From Burkholderiales bacterium (GTDB lineage: Bacteria; Pseudomonadota; Gammaproteobacteria; Burkholderiales; Casimicrobiaceae): 64,000 nt of DNA. The notes beneath the pieces were generated by a model. The model was not told where the DNA came from, ran no database searches, and was given only the letters and a program-made list of their open reading frames with translations. The translations under genes were made by a program, and so were the position numbers. The stretch is taken from the NCBI GenBank assembly GCA_016790165.1, contig JAEUPL010000008.1, positions 124,001-188,000 on the forward strand, read 5' to 3'. Below, in pieces: positions 45,398 to 53,910 of the stretch. How positions within the stretch are numbered: the first letter of the stretch is position 1; the number at the start of each line of letters is the position of its first letter.

Positions 45398-46219
45398 ATG
45401 AAATCAATAGTTCGCGCGATCTGCGCTGCGGCCGGGTTCGCTGCCTGCACGCCAGCGATGGCCATCTTCACGAATGGTGGGTTTGAAAGCGGCACGTTCG
45501 GCAGCTGGACTACCGGGTCCGGTATCAATACGGGACTGACCGGGGCACAGCCGTTCACCAGCGCGAGCATTGGGCTGGGTAGCGGCGGATCGTTCCGCGG
45601 CTCGGTGGTGACCACCGGCGCCGTCGAGTTGTCGGGTGCCCCGATTACGTTACCGTACTCTGGAACATACACGGCACGCGTCAACAATGCCGACACCGGC
45701 GGTATCGCCAATTACATCACTCAGGCCGATGTGATCACCAACGCCGACCGCGATGCGGCCGACGGCAAACTTCACGTTCGATTTGCCTACGCTGTTGTGC
45801 TGTCAAACCCAGGGCATTCGCCCTCGGGCCAGCCGTACTTCTTCATTCGCGTGCGCAACGTGACCAAGAATACGACGCTGTTTGAGGACTTTTCGTTTGC
45901 CGGCCAGACCGGGACGCAGTTCGTCCCGATCCCGTCGAACACCAGCACGCTGTACCTGAACTGGAAGCCCGCGGACGTTGTGGTTCCTGACGCCGACCTG
46001 GGCGATAGCATCGAGGTATATCTGCTGGCGTCTGACTGCCAGCCGACGGGTCATACCGGCTACGCCTACCTTGACGGATTCGGGTCTGCGGTTGTCACGC
46101 AAGGCGCGACCGCAACGGTTGTTCCGACATTGTCGGAATCTGCGTTGCTCGGGCTCGGAGCGCTGCTGTTTGGCTCGGCATTGTTTGCGACGCGCCGTAG
46201 TCGCGCGGGCAAAGCCTGA
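45398..46219 (+). CDS. Exported protein with IPTL-CTERM sorting signal
   Basis: 273 aa. Signal peptide at residues 1-23 (IVRAICAAAGFAACTPAMA). The mature part starts IFTNGGFESGTFGSWT, a galactose-binding-like or carbohydrate-binding type opening seen in many PEP-CTERM and IPTL-CTERM proteins. The C-terminus has VPTLSESALLGLGALLFGS and FATRRSR, the same motif-helix-Arg layout as the protein at 31949. A terminator follows directly. Its function is unknown; a surface or exopolysaccharide-matrix location is inferred. Confidence 0.83.
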   Translation: MKSIVRAICAAAGFAACTPAMAIFTNGGFESGTFGSWTTGSGINTGLTGAQPFTSASIGLGSGGSFRGSVVTTGAVELSGAPITLPYSGTYTARVNNADTGGIANYITQADVITNADRDAADGKLHVRFAYAVVLSNPGHSPSGQPYFFIRVRNVTKNTTLFEDFSFAGQTGTQFVPIPSNTSTLYLNWKPADVVVPDADLGDSIEVYLLASDCQPTGHTGYAYLDGFGSAVVTQGATATVVPTLSESALLGLGALLFGSALFATRRSRAGKA

Positions 46220-46238
46220 TCGCCGCGCATTGACCAGC

Positions 46239-46268
46239 AAGAGCGCCCAAGCGGCGCTCTTTGTTTTT
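46239..46268 (+). terminator. Intrinsic terminator after the second IPTL-CTERM gene
   Basis: AAGAGCGCC (46239-46247), loop CAAGC, GGCGCTCTT (46253-46261), then TGTTTTT. A nine-bp stem. It ends only about 10 nt before the TTG start of the next gene. Confidence 0.9.
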
Positions 46269-46278
46269 CGAGGTACCG

Positions 46279-47064
46279 TTGAAAACGTCGTCCATTCTTT
46301 TTTCTGGCGCAACGATTTGTCTGCTGGTGGTCGCCACGACGATGGGTTCGCGCTGGCTGGATGAGACCCGCAGCCGTCGCGCGTCGGAGCAACAGAGCAA
46401 AGCCGTCGCCGACGAGACCGCTGCCCAACGCGGCGCTCTGGCAAAAGACAAGCCCGAAGTGCTGCGAAAACTGGCGGACATGCAGGCGGCCGGTGATCAT
46501 GAGGGCGCAATCAAGCTGGCGAGTCGCTATCGGCTGGCGGCCGACGCGGAGATTCAGGCAGCCTACACACGCTCCGTCGGGAAACTGTCCGATACGCAGA
46601 CGCTCGCACGTATGAGCGATTTGCTTACGCGGGGATGCGTCGGCATCCAGGCGATTGCTGCTGCGCGTACGATGATCGATCGAGCAAGGCTCGCGGGCGA
46701 GGCGGTACCGACTGATTCCTGGCGAAGTGAACGGCTGGACGCGAGCGAGCACTTCGGTGCGATTCGTGCCCGACTGGTGGAGTTGGCGGAACAGAAGCCG
46801 ATCCCCGCGCAGAACGCTTTGCTTGCCCGCCTGCGCGGAGACCACGCACCGCGCTTGCAGCCACGAGTCATGTACGCCGTCTTGTCCAACGAACCCGACG
46901 CAAGCAAATACCTCTGCGTGTGGCGGGTGACGGGAAACCTTCCGTCGTCCGATACCTCGGGCGGCAGGACGATTGCGCGACCGTTCGAAATGGTAGTCTG
47001 GTTTGGTCCGTCGGCCACTGAACGCACGCTGGAGCACGATCTGCTCCGAGTTTCTGGCCTGTAA
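46279..47064 (+). CDS. Hypothetical protein with N-terminal membrane anchor
   Basis: 261 aa. The TTG at 46279 is chosen because CGAGGT lies 6-11 nt upstream; the TTG at 46261 is inside the terminator tail. A membrane segment at about 5-25 (ILFSGATICLLVVATTMG) is followed by a basic and polar helical region (RSRRASEQQSKAVADETAAQ) and a globular C-terminal part. I do not recognise the family. The strong terminator just upstream means it needs its own promoter or read-through. Confidence 0.6.
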   Translation: MKTSSILFSGATICLLVVATTMGSRWLDETRSRRASEQQSKAVADETAAQRGALAKDKPEVLRKLADMQAAGDHEGAIKLASRYRLAADAEIQAAYTRSVGKLSDTQTLARMSDLLTRGCVGIQAIAAARTMIDRARLAGEAVPTDSWRSERLDASEHFGAIRARLVELAEQKPIPAQNALLARLRGDHAPRLQPRVMYAVLSNEPDASKYLCVWRVTGNLPSSDTSGGRTIARPFEMVVWFGPSATERTLEHDLLRVSGL

Positions 47065-47141
47065 CGATTCGCCTACCACGCGCAGGGCCGCCAGCACCGC
47101 GCAATCGCGCTGCCCGCAGACAGGGACCACCCCATCCGAGG

Positions 47142-47165
47142 CTAGGGCGTGTTAACACGCCCTAG
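47142..47165. repeat. Perfect 24-bp palindrome with CTAG ends
   Basis: CTAGGGCGTGTTAACACGCCCTAG reads the same on both strands, with no loop and a GTTAAC centre. It lies in the convergent gap between the hypothetical gene and the BLUF gene. No T tract follows on either side, so it is not a typical terminator. Confidence 0.8.
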
Positions 47166-47344
47166 TGAAAACCTGAGTCTCCAGGCATGCTGAACCTGCG
47201 GCGAGGCCATCCAGAATCTGCATCCGACCGCTGGCGGGCTGTGTGCTTCGTCAGCAAGTCGCTTGGCCAATGGTTCGCTGCGAGCCGTGATGTGCGCCTC
47301 GCGGCGTGCGGTTGTCCGGTCACGTGTCTGGCCCCGACGAACGT

Positions 47345-47773
47345 TCAGTTGCCGCAGCTCGCCATGTTGGCCGTGATCACGAGCTCTTCGAGGAGCGCGA
47401 GAGACGCTCGTCCGGACACCGCGTACGGATCAAGCGTGGGTCGCTCCGAATACTTGAGCAGTACGGCGAGGTTCACTTTTTCGAGGTTCGCGCGAGCCAT
47501 CGTCCAGCTGGCGAACTTTCGTTCCGCAATTTCATCGTACAGCAACAACTCGACATCGTGGTGTCGAGGGTCGCGCAAAATCTTCGCGTAGGTTGCATTG
47601 ACGGCGGAGCGACCCCCTTCAAGCAACTGCATGAAGACATCTCCTGAATGGCAGAGCAGGCCGGTAATCCCGGTGTCGGGATTGTTTTTTCTGGACTGCG
47701 CGACAATTTGATCGACCGTAGCGGTAGACAGGCCATCGGCGGCGCGGGAAACGTAAAGCAGGCGAACGAGCAT
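47345..47773 (-). CDS. BLUF-domain blue-light sensor
   Basis: 142 aa, a single-domain BLUF protein that binds FAD and senses blue light. The key photochemistry residues are present: Y7 (RLLYVSR), N31 (KNNPDTGITG), Q49 (FMQLLEG) and the W90/M92 pair (FASWTMA). The tail beyond residue 95 is helical and has no output domain, so signalling would be by protein contact. ATG 47773 lies 16 nt after the folE stop, so the two genes form an operon. Confidence 0.92.
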   Translation of the reverse strand: MLVRLLYVSRAADGLSTATVDQIVAQSRKNNPDTGITGLLCHSGDVFMQLLEGGRSAVNATYAKILRDPRHHDVELLLYDEIAERKFASWTMARANLEKVNLAVLLKYSERPTLDPYAVSGRASLALLEELVITANMASCGN

Positions 47774-47789
47774 GGTGAAAGAAGGGCAA

Positions 47790-48533
47790 TCAGGATTTAC
47801 GGCTGTCGACCAGCGCAAGGAATTCGCGACGAAGGTTGGCATCTTTCAGGAATGAGCCACGCATCACGCTGTTAATCATTTTCGAGTCGACGTCTTTCAC
47901 GCCACGCCATTGCATGCAAAAGTGGTCCGCCTCCATGACCACAGCCAGTCCGTCGGGCTGAATTTTGTCCTGGAGCAGGTTCGCGAGCTGGGTGACTGCT
48001 TCCTCCTGAATCTGCGGGCGGCTCATCACCCAGTCGGCCAGGCGGGCGTACTTCGACAGGCCGATCAGGTTCGAATGCTGGTTGGGCATCACACCGATCC
48101 ACACGCGGCCCATGATCGGACACAGGTGGTGCGAGCAGGCCGAGCGGATGGTGATCGGGCCGACGATCATCAACTCATTCAGATGCTCCACGTTCGGGAA
48201 CTCGGTGACCGACGGTTGCGCCGTGTAGCGGCCACGGAACACCTCGTTCAGGAACATCTTGGCGACGCGTTTGGCGGTGTCTTGCGTGTTGTGATCGCTC
48301 TCGGTATCGATGACGAGGCTCTTTAATACCTCGCGCATCTTGGCTTCGACCTCGGCCTGCAACTCGGCCGCTTCGCCATCACGGATGAACTCGCTGATGT
48401 TGTCGTTGGCGTGAAAGCGCTGGCCCGCGGCCTTGATGCGCGTTTTCACCCGCTCAGAGGCAGGCATGGACGCGAGGTCGCGTTCAGCGGCGGCACGAGC
48501 CTCCGCGTGTTTGCTTGAGGTTTCAGCGGTCAT
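47790..48533 (-). CDS. folE: GTP cyclohydrolase I
   Basis: FolE converts GTP to dihydroneopterin triphosphate, the first step of folate and pterin synthesis. 247 aa from ATG 48533; a longer form to 48659 is less likely. Zinc and catalytic ligands are in RSACSHHLCPIMG (Cys, His, His, Cys). GLSKYARLADW and AVVMEADHFCMQWRGV are family signatures. The N-terminal 40 residues form a polar, helical extension. The BLUF gene follows in the same operon; nudB, the next pathway enzyme, lies near 6 kb. Confidence 0.96.
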   Translation of the reverse strand: MTAETSSKHAEARAAAERDLASMPASERVKTRIKAAGQRFHANDNISEFIRDGEAAELQAEVEAKMREVLKSLVIDTESDHNTQDTAKRVAKMFLNEVFRGRYTAQPSVTEFPNVEHLNELMIVGPITIRSACSHHLCPIMGRVWIGVMPNQHSNLIGLSKYARLADWVMSRPQIQEEAVTQLANLLQDKIQPDGLAVVMEADHFCMQWRGVKDVDSKMINSVMRGSFLKDANLRREFLALVDSRKS

Positions 48534-48703
48534 CGTCAATACATCCAGGGTGGCCGGTTGGGGATTGTCGCATGGCGAATTACCCGCGTTGTCTACGCAG
48601 GCTTGACGTCTTGACTCCGCGACACTGCGTCCAAGCGGCGCTGGCGCCGTGGTTGTCAACTCGTCTGCCAGCCGCTACAAACGATACCGCCCGCACAACG
48701 GGC

Positions 48704-48709
48704 TATAAA
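48704..48709 (+). promoter_or_regulatory. -10-like box upstream of the NCS2 permease gene
   Basis: TATAAA 36 nt before ATG 48745, in an AT-rich patch (GGCTATAAAAAAGCC) of the divergent folE-permease gap. AGAGGAAC just before the ATG serves as ribosome binding site. No strong -35. Confidence 0.35.
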
Positions 48710-48744
48710 AAAGCCAATTCCAAAACGTCATCACGAGAGGAACA

Positions 48745-50016
48745 ATGATGGGACTTTTTAGCTGGAAAGAAAACACCTCCGGCGGCGTGGTTGCGCCCGA
48801 CGAGCGGCTGCCGTACGGGGCGACGGTTGCGATGGGCATACAGCACGTCATCGCCATGTTTGGCGCCACGGCGCTGGCGCCGATCCTGATGGGCTTCGAC
48901 CCCAATGTCGCCATTCTGATGAGCGGCATCGGCACATTGATCTTCTTTTTCATCGTCGGCGGCAAGGTGCCGAGCTACCTGGGCTCCAGCTTCGCCTTCA
49001 TTGGTGTGGTGATCGCTGCGACAGCGTATGCGGGCAAGGGGCCGAACGCGAATCTGGCGGTTGCCCTCGGCGGCATCATCGCCTGCGGGGCAGCGATCGC
49101 GTTGGTCGGGCTGATTGTGCAGATGATCGGTGTGGGCTGGATCGAGAAGTTCATGCCACCGGTGGTGACGGGTGCTGTAGTCGCGGTGATCGGACTCAAC
49201 CTCGCCGGCATACCCATCAAGAACATGGCGCCGACGCCGTTTGATTCGTGGATGCAGGCGGTGACGTTTGTCTGCGTGGGTCTCGTCGCGGTCTACACCA
49301 GCGGCCTCATCCAGCGGCTGCTGATTCTCGTCGGCCTCATTCTGGCAAGCGTTGTTTACGCCATCCTCACCAACGGCATGGGGCTGGGCAAGGCGATTGA
49401 CCTGTCCGGCGTGGCCAACGCCGCGTGGTTCGGTGCGCCAAACTTCGTGTCGCCGGTGTTCGACGGCAATGCCATGCTGCTGATCGTGCCGGTGGCCATC
49501 ATTCTGATCGCCGAGAATCTGGGGCATGTCAAAGCCGTGTCTGCGATGACGGGTAAGGATCTCGATCAATACATGGGCCGCGCTTTCATTGGTGACGGCG
49601 TGGCAACGATGGTCTCCGGCGCAGCGGGTGGCACCGGTGTGACGACGTATGCCGAGAACATCGGTGTCATGGCGGCCACCAAAATTTACTCCACACTCAT
49701 CTTTGTGGTCGCGGGGCTCATTGCCATCCTGCTCGGCTTTTCGCCGAAGTTCGGCGCGTTGATTCAGGCCATCCCGCTCGCAGTCATGGGGGGCGTCTCC
49801 ATCGTGGTGTTTGGTCTGATTGCTGTCGCAGGCGCAAAAATCTGGGTGGACAACAAGGTGGACTTTGGCAACAACACCAACCTCATCGTGGCCGCGGTCA
49901 CGCTGGTGCTTGGAACGGGCGACTACACGCTCAAGTTTGGCGGGTTCACGCTGGGCGGGATCGGGACGGCCACGTTTGGGGCGATTCTGCTTTACGCCAT
50001 TTTGCGGAAGCGGTAG
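48745..50016 (+). CDS. NCS2-family nucleobase permease, UraA/RutG-like
   Basis: 423 aa, about 14 membrane segments. It takes up uracil or a related base by proton symport. The NAT signature region is LIAENLGHVKAVSAMTG (about residues 254-270), with the TM8 glutamate of UraA-type permeases at the AEN position, and GGVSIVVFGLIA gives TM10. The N-terminal LPYGATVAMGIQHVIAMFGATALAP is typical. Two adjacent ATGs (48745, 48748) are both possible. It is divergent from folE. Xanthine specificity is less likely, but substrate is not fixed. Confidence 0.88.
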   Translation: MMGLFSWKENTSGGVVAPDERLPYGATVAMGIQHVIAMFGATALAPILMGFDPNVAILMSGIGTLIFFFIVGGKVPSYLGSSFAFIGVVIAATAYAGKGPNANLAVALGGIIACGAAIALVGLIVQMIGVGWIEKFMPPVVTGAVVAVIGLNLAGIPIKNMAPTPFDSWMQAVTFVCVGLVAVYTSGLIQRLLILVGLILASVVYAILTNGMGLGKAIDLSGVANAAWFGAPNFVSPVFDGNAMLLIVPVAIILIAENLGHVKAVSAMTGKDLDQYMGRAFIGDGVATMVSGAAGGTGVTTYAENIGVMAATKIYSTLIFVVAGLIAILLGFSPKFGALIQAIPLAVMGGVSIVVFGLIAVAGAKIWVDNKVDFGNNTNLIVAAVTLVLGTGDYTLKFGGFTLGGIGTATFGAILLYAILRKR

Positions 50017-50150
50017 CTGGCGGGCTCTCGCTTCTCCCAACGGGCCTGCGAAGGAACGCGGCGCGAACGTGGTGCGTCATTTAGCCTGATTCGGTCGCGT
50101 TCTGCGAAGGCGTGTCCATTGCTTGGCCACGCCAAGCAACGTCGTTGCGA

Positions 50151-50831
50151 CTAGTCGCCCAGACCCGGTAGAACTTGGCTCTTGGTCAACCAGGCGAACC
50201 CGAATGCGACCATGCCGAGCGACTCGAACCAGAAAATGCCCGTCGGAATGGATAGCCACCAATCAAAGATAAATCCAGCGAGCAGGCAGACCATACTCGT
50301 CGCAATCAGCGCTGCACAGAGTCGGTAGACAGCATTGCGCCGGCGCTTTTGCGGTGACTGGTGTGCGCTGCGCGTGTGATCGCTCATCGTGAAGCGGAAG
50401 GCTGAGAACCAAAACATCGAAACAAAAACGCTGCCGGCAGCGGCGAAATGCACGTATGTCGCGAGCGGGTAACGCAGCTCGTTTCCGAGGGACATCACGT
50501 CAGCGTCATTCGGGACGGCGGCGACAATGAGTGCTGCGGTGCCAGCAAAATTCGCGAGCGCATTGTCCGACCACATTTTCTCTGTCGTTCTTTCGTAGCC
50601 GCGATAGCACAACATGAGGATGCCAATGGCGGCAAGCGCCGAGACAAATATCACACGCAGGTTAGTGCCGTGATAGTCGCTGATCGACTCGATCGGCCAG
50701 GGCCAAGGCGCGCCCACTCCGACGAGTACGCCGAGGCCCCATAACAGCGGCGGAAGCACGCAGGCAACGGCGCCGACGCACAGTTGCAACTGTTTCACCG
50801 AAAAGACGAGTGGTGTAGCTCTGCTCCGCAT
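50151..50831 (-). CDS. Predicted six- to seven-segment membrane protein of unknown function
   Basis: 226 aa from ATG 50831. Hydrophobic segments are at about 10-34, 50-70, 84-100, 115-135, 160-185 and 195-215. The motif PIESISDYHGTNLRVIFV and the following CYRGYERTTEKMWSDN resemble a widespread family of unknown membrane proteins (DUF998-like architecture) with SISxYY near the N-terminus. The function is unknown. No operon partner; the permease gene is convergent. Confidence 0.62.
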   Translation of the reverse strand: MRSRATPLVFSVKQLQLCVGAVACVLPPLLWGLGVLVGVGAPWPWPIESISDYHGTNLRVIFVSALAAIGILMLCYRGYERTTEKMWSDNALANFAGTAALIVAAVPNDADVMSLGNELRYPLATYVHFAAAGSVFVSMFWFSAFRFTMSDHTRSAHQSPQKRRRNAVYRLCAALIATSMVCLLAGFIFDWWLSIPTGIFWFESLGMVAFGFAWLTKSQVLPGLGD

Positions 50832-51042
50832 GCGCCCTCGTGGATGCTGTGTTGAAAAATGCGTACGTCGTCGTACCAATAATTGCCGAACCATGATAGT
50901 TCAGGTCCGTATGCACTGAGACTACCTTTGCGAGTGGGAGCGAGGGACGCGGTCGGGTGCTGCCGAACGGACCATTTTTCAATTCACGGCGCGGAGTAAC
51001 CCGCATGCCTCAATTCACTGCCGCCGGGAATCGCGTACGCGG

Positions 51043-51048
51043 CATACT
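51043..51048 (+). promoter_or_regulatory. -10-like box before the metallophosphoesterase-like gene
   Basis: CATACT ends 6 nt before ATG 51055 (GTG at 51049 is immediately after it). Same spacing as the other candidate leaderless promoters, but the box is weaker. Confidence 0.28.
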
Positions 51049-51054
51049 GTGAAC

Positions 51055-52110
51055 ATGAACTTGACCTCGTCTGTATCCCCCGGTGTTTTGCCCAGCCCCG
51101 CTAAGGAGTCCAATGGGGAGCTCGGTCGCATATGTCCCGTGCGCTATCGCTATGGTGCTGCTGCGATTGCGCAGGCGCCGGTCCGCGTCGCTGACACGCT
51201 CTACGTTGTCGGCGGGCTCTACGGCAATCTTGCGGCGCTGGATGAAGTGGAGCGCATGGTGGCGGCTGAAGGTGTGCACGGGCCTGCGCCCACCCTGTGC
51301 TTTAACGGTGACTTCAACTGGTTCAACGTTGATGACGCCCGGTTCGCCGCGATCAACGAGCGCGTTCTGCTGCACGACGCCATCGTCGGCAACGTTGAAG
51401 CCGAGTTTGCCAGTGACGATGACGACGCAGGCTGCGGCTGCGCCTATCCCGACCAGGTAGATGCGGATGTTGTGACGCGGTCGAACCTGATCCACGCCCG
51501 GCTCAAGGCGACGGCACGACGCCACCCGGCGCTCGCCCGGCGCATCGCGGCCTTACCGATGCTGGCTCGCTACCAAGTGGGGGCGTGCCGCGTCGGTGTA
51601 GTACATGGCGATGCCGACTCGCTGGCCGGCTGGCGGTTTGATGTCGCAGCGCTTGATGACCGCTCGAATCGGGCGTGGCTGCGCGATGCCTTTTGCAGGG
51701 CCGCAGTGGACGTGTTCGCCAGCACGCACACGTGTTTGCCAGCACTCCGCGCGATGCCGATGGCGGGGACCCCAGGGTCCGACGATGAGACGACCGGTTG
51801 GATTTGCAACAACGGCGCCAGCGGCATGCCCAACCTGCAGGGTGACCTGGCAGGGCTTTGCACGCGAATTGGTTTGACGCCGTCGCCACATGCAGCGATC
51901 CACGAGGTTCGCGCGGGTGGTGTCTGGTTGGCCCTAGTGCCAGTGCGTTACGACGTCGCGCGCTGGCAGGCCGAGTTTCTTGCGCAATGGCCACCGGGAT
52001 CGGCCGCGTGGGAGTCCTACTGGCCCCGCATCTCGCGCGGGCTCGACTACGCGCTGTCGCGGGCGATCGCTACCTCGTCTGCGGCTACCACTGGGGGCGT
52101 TTCAGCATGA
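51055..52110 (+). CDS. Degenerate metallophosphoesterase-like protein
   Basis: 351 aa. The order of motifs matches calcineurin-type phosphoesterases, but the metal ligands are altered: VVGGLYGNLAALDEVE stands where DxHGN is expected, NGDFNWFN where GDxxDRG is, and GNVE where GNHE is. Later histidines are kept (GVVHGDAD and ASTHTCLP). A cysteine-rich DAGCGCAYPD insert lies at about 125-134. It may be a pseudoenzyme or use another chemistry. Convergent 26-bp overlap with the DUF2269-type gene. No exact family name can be given. Confidence 0.6.
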   Translation: MNLTSSVSPGVLPSPAKESNGELGRICPVRYRYGAAAIAQAPVRVADTLYVVGGLYGNLAALDEVERMVAAEGVHGPAPTLCFNGDFNWFNVDDARFAAINERVLLHDAIVGNVEAEFASDDDDAGCGCAYPDQVDADVVTRSNLIHARLKATARRHPALARRIAALPMLARYQVGACRVGVVHGDADSLAGWRFDVAALDDRSNRAWLRDAFCRAAVDVFASTHTCLPALRAMPMAGTPGSDDETTGWICNNGASGMPNLQGDLAGLCTRIGLTPSPHAAIHEVRAGGVWLALVPVRYDVARWQAEFLAQWPPGSAAWESYWPRISRGLDYALSRAIATSSAATTGGVSA

Positions 52111-52561
52111 GTGCAATGATTGCGAGCACCGCCACGAACGCCGGTATCCCGAGCGCGAACCAATAGCGGAACAACTGGTGATACCGCGGGGGTAGCGGTT
52201 GATCCTCGGATGCCGCGCGCCGCGCGAGATCGCGCAGGCGGAGTTGCAACCAGACGACTGGCAGCCAGCATAGCCCCGTCACAAGGTAGAGCGCGATGGA
52301 GGCAACCAGCCATGGCGTGCCAAGCGGCCAGCCAGTCAGGTAAGCCAGCGCGAGGCCAGAAATCGGCTGCATCACCACTGCAGCGGCGGTGAACAGCAGG
52401 TCGGCCACAACGACGGTTCCCGCGACATGCGCGATCACCCGAGCGTCTCCGGTACGGTGAGCCCGCAGCATGAAGAACGCGATACCTGCGCCAGTGCCCA
52501 GCAACACGGTCGCGCCGATGACATGCACCCAGCGCAGAACGTCCAGCAGCGTCAGCATCAT
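52085..52561 (-). CDS. DUF2269-family membrane protein
   Basis: 158 aa, four membrane segments (about 8-28, 45-68, 78-103, 135-154). The opening LDVLRWVHVIGATVLLGTGAGIA and the RxHR pattern after it fit DUF2269. The function is unknown. ATG 52561 overlaps the stop of the SDR-DoxX gene (ATGA), so the two are translationally coupled and probably act together in the membrane. Confidence 0.75.
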   Translation of the reverse strand: MMLTLLDVLRWVHVIGATVLLGTGAGIAFFMLRAHRTGDARVIAHVAGTVVVADLLFTAAAVVMQPISGLALAYLTGWPLGTPWLVASIALYLVTGLCWLPVVWLQLRLRDLARRAASEDQPLPPRYHQLFRYWFALGIPAFVAVLAIIALMLKRPQW

Positions 52562-53868
52562 CGGTCGTCCGCGATCGCTCGCAGCACGAGCGCAAGGAGG
52601 GCGCCCGGAACTGGCTTCAACAGTGGTCCGAGTGGATCGAGCCATAGGGATGGCGCGAGCAGTGTGGCCGCAACCAGATAGCCCGCCGTAGCGAGCACCA
52701 TACCGAGCGTGGCGACAGGCACCGCGCGCCGGTGCAGGACCATCAATCCGAGCACCGTGTCGAGCGCCGCGCCGCCGTATACGATCGTATTTGCGCGCGT
52801 TTCACTGAGGCCCATGGCGCCCAGCAGATGCAGTGCGGGCGCAGGGTGAATGACTGCCACAAGCGCCGTCAACAACCAGAACAGGGATAGCGTTGCCACC
52901 AGCGCAGGCTTTAGCAGCCAAAGTCGCGCAAACCAGCGGTCCTGCACCGTGGCGGGGTGGCTGGCGAGCGTCTGCTCGAGGCTACAAAGTGCGCGGCCCG
53001 ACACCTGCCGCCACCGCGTTGCGTCGCCGCGCACGCCATGCTCGAGTTCGCGCAGTGCCGTGCTTCGTAGCGGCGAGCGCCAACCTAACCACGCCAGTGC
53101 GTCAGCGCCGCGTGCCACGGCTCGGCCGACTGCATCCGGCAACCTAACCACAGGTGCTTCGCGCAAGGCGAGCCATGCTCGGAGGGAGACGACGACATCG
53201 CGCAGGCCATGGGCCTCCATTTCCAGCAGATCGTAGCGCTCGCCCGGTGGAATCTCGCCGTGCAGGCAGGCAACCACGGCGCCAGCAATGTCGTCGACAT
53301 CCACCGTTTGCAGTGGCGCGTCCGCATGTGTCACCGGGATAACGCCCGGAAACGCTGCCAGCGCTCGCAGCAGTGCACTGCCGCCGTAGGCGCCACGTGC
53401 AAGCACCAGTCCGGGCCGCAGAATCCACCACGCGAGCTGCGAGCCAGCTTGCGCGGCCAGGTAGTCGTCGGCATCGCCTTTGCTGCGCATGAATTCGGTG
53501 TCGGCAGTCGCCGCCGCGCCTGGTGCCGAAATTTGCACAAAGCGCTGGACGCCGAGGGCGGAGGCCGCGTCAATCATCGCGACGATGGCGTCGCGCTGTA
53601 TGGTCGAGACACCATCTGACCCGCTGGTCTGCAGCAGGCCGGCGCAATTGACAATGGCGTTCGGTGGGTCTTCGCGGAGCAGGGCTTGCCAGCGAGCGGC
53701 GAGCGTAAGGTCACGCAAATCAGCACACAACCAGCGCACCGATGCCTGCGCCCGTTGGGCGCGGTCAACCTGCCGACCCAACCCGGTGACACGATCGCCA
53801 CGACGTAGCAACGCGGCGACAACTTCACTGCCGATCAACCCATACGCGCCCAGGACGACGACGTGCAT
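52558..53868 (-). CDS. NAD(P)-binding SDR fused to a DoxX-like membrane domain
   Basis: 436 aa from ATG 53868. Residues 1-280 are an atypical SDR: VVVLGAYGLIGSEVV is the GxxGxxG nucleotide site, NAIVNCAGLLQT follows, and FVQISAPGA lies where catalytic Ser is expected. There is no clear YxxxK. Residues about 300-436 hold four membrane segments of DoxX-like type (LWLLKPALVATLSLFWLLTA onward). The substrate is unknown. It is coupled by ATGA to the DUF2269 gene. Confidence 0.82.
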   Translation of the reverse strand: MHVVVLGAYGLIGSEVVAALLRRGDRVTGLGRQVDRAQRAQASVRWLCADLRDLTLAARWQALLREDPPNAIVNCAGLLQTSGSDGVSTIQRDAIVAMIDAASALGVQRFVQISAPGAAATADTEFMRSKGDADDYLAAQAGSQLAWWILRPGLVLARGAYGGSALLRALAAFPGVIPVTHADAPLQTVDVDDIAGAVVACLHGEIPPGERYDLLEMEAHGLRDVVVSLRAWLALREAPVVRLPDAVGRAVARGADALAWLGWRSPLRSTALRELEHGVRGDATRWRQVSGRALCSLEQTLASHPATVQDRWFARLWLLKPALVATLSLFWLLTALVAVIHPAPALHLLGAMGLSETRANTIVYGGAALDTVLGLMVLHRRAVPVATLGMVLATAGYLVAATLLAPSLWLDPLGPLLKPVPGALLALVLRAIADDR

Positions 53869-53910
53869 CAGACGCCCCAATACTGCGTGTGGGCCGCCCC
53901 GGCCAGCATG

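Noticed and set aside
52085-52110. 26-bp overlap of convergent genes as a sign of a wrong call
   Set aside because: Both reading frames are supported by their sequence to the end; small 3' overlaps are common.
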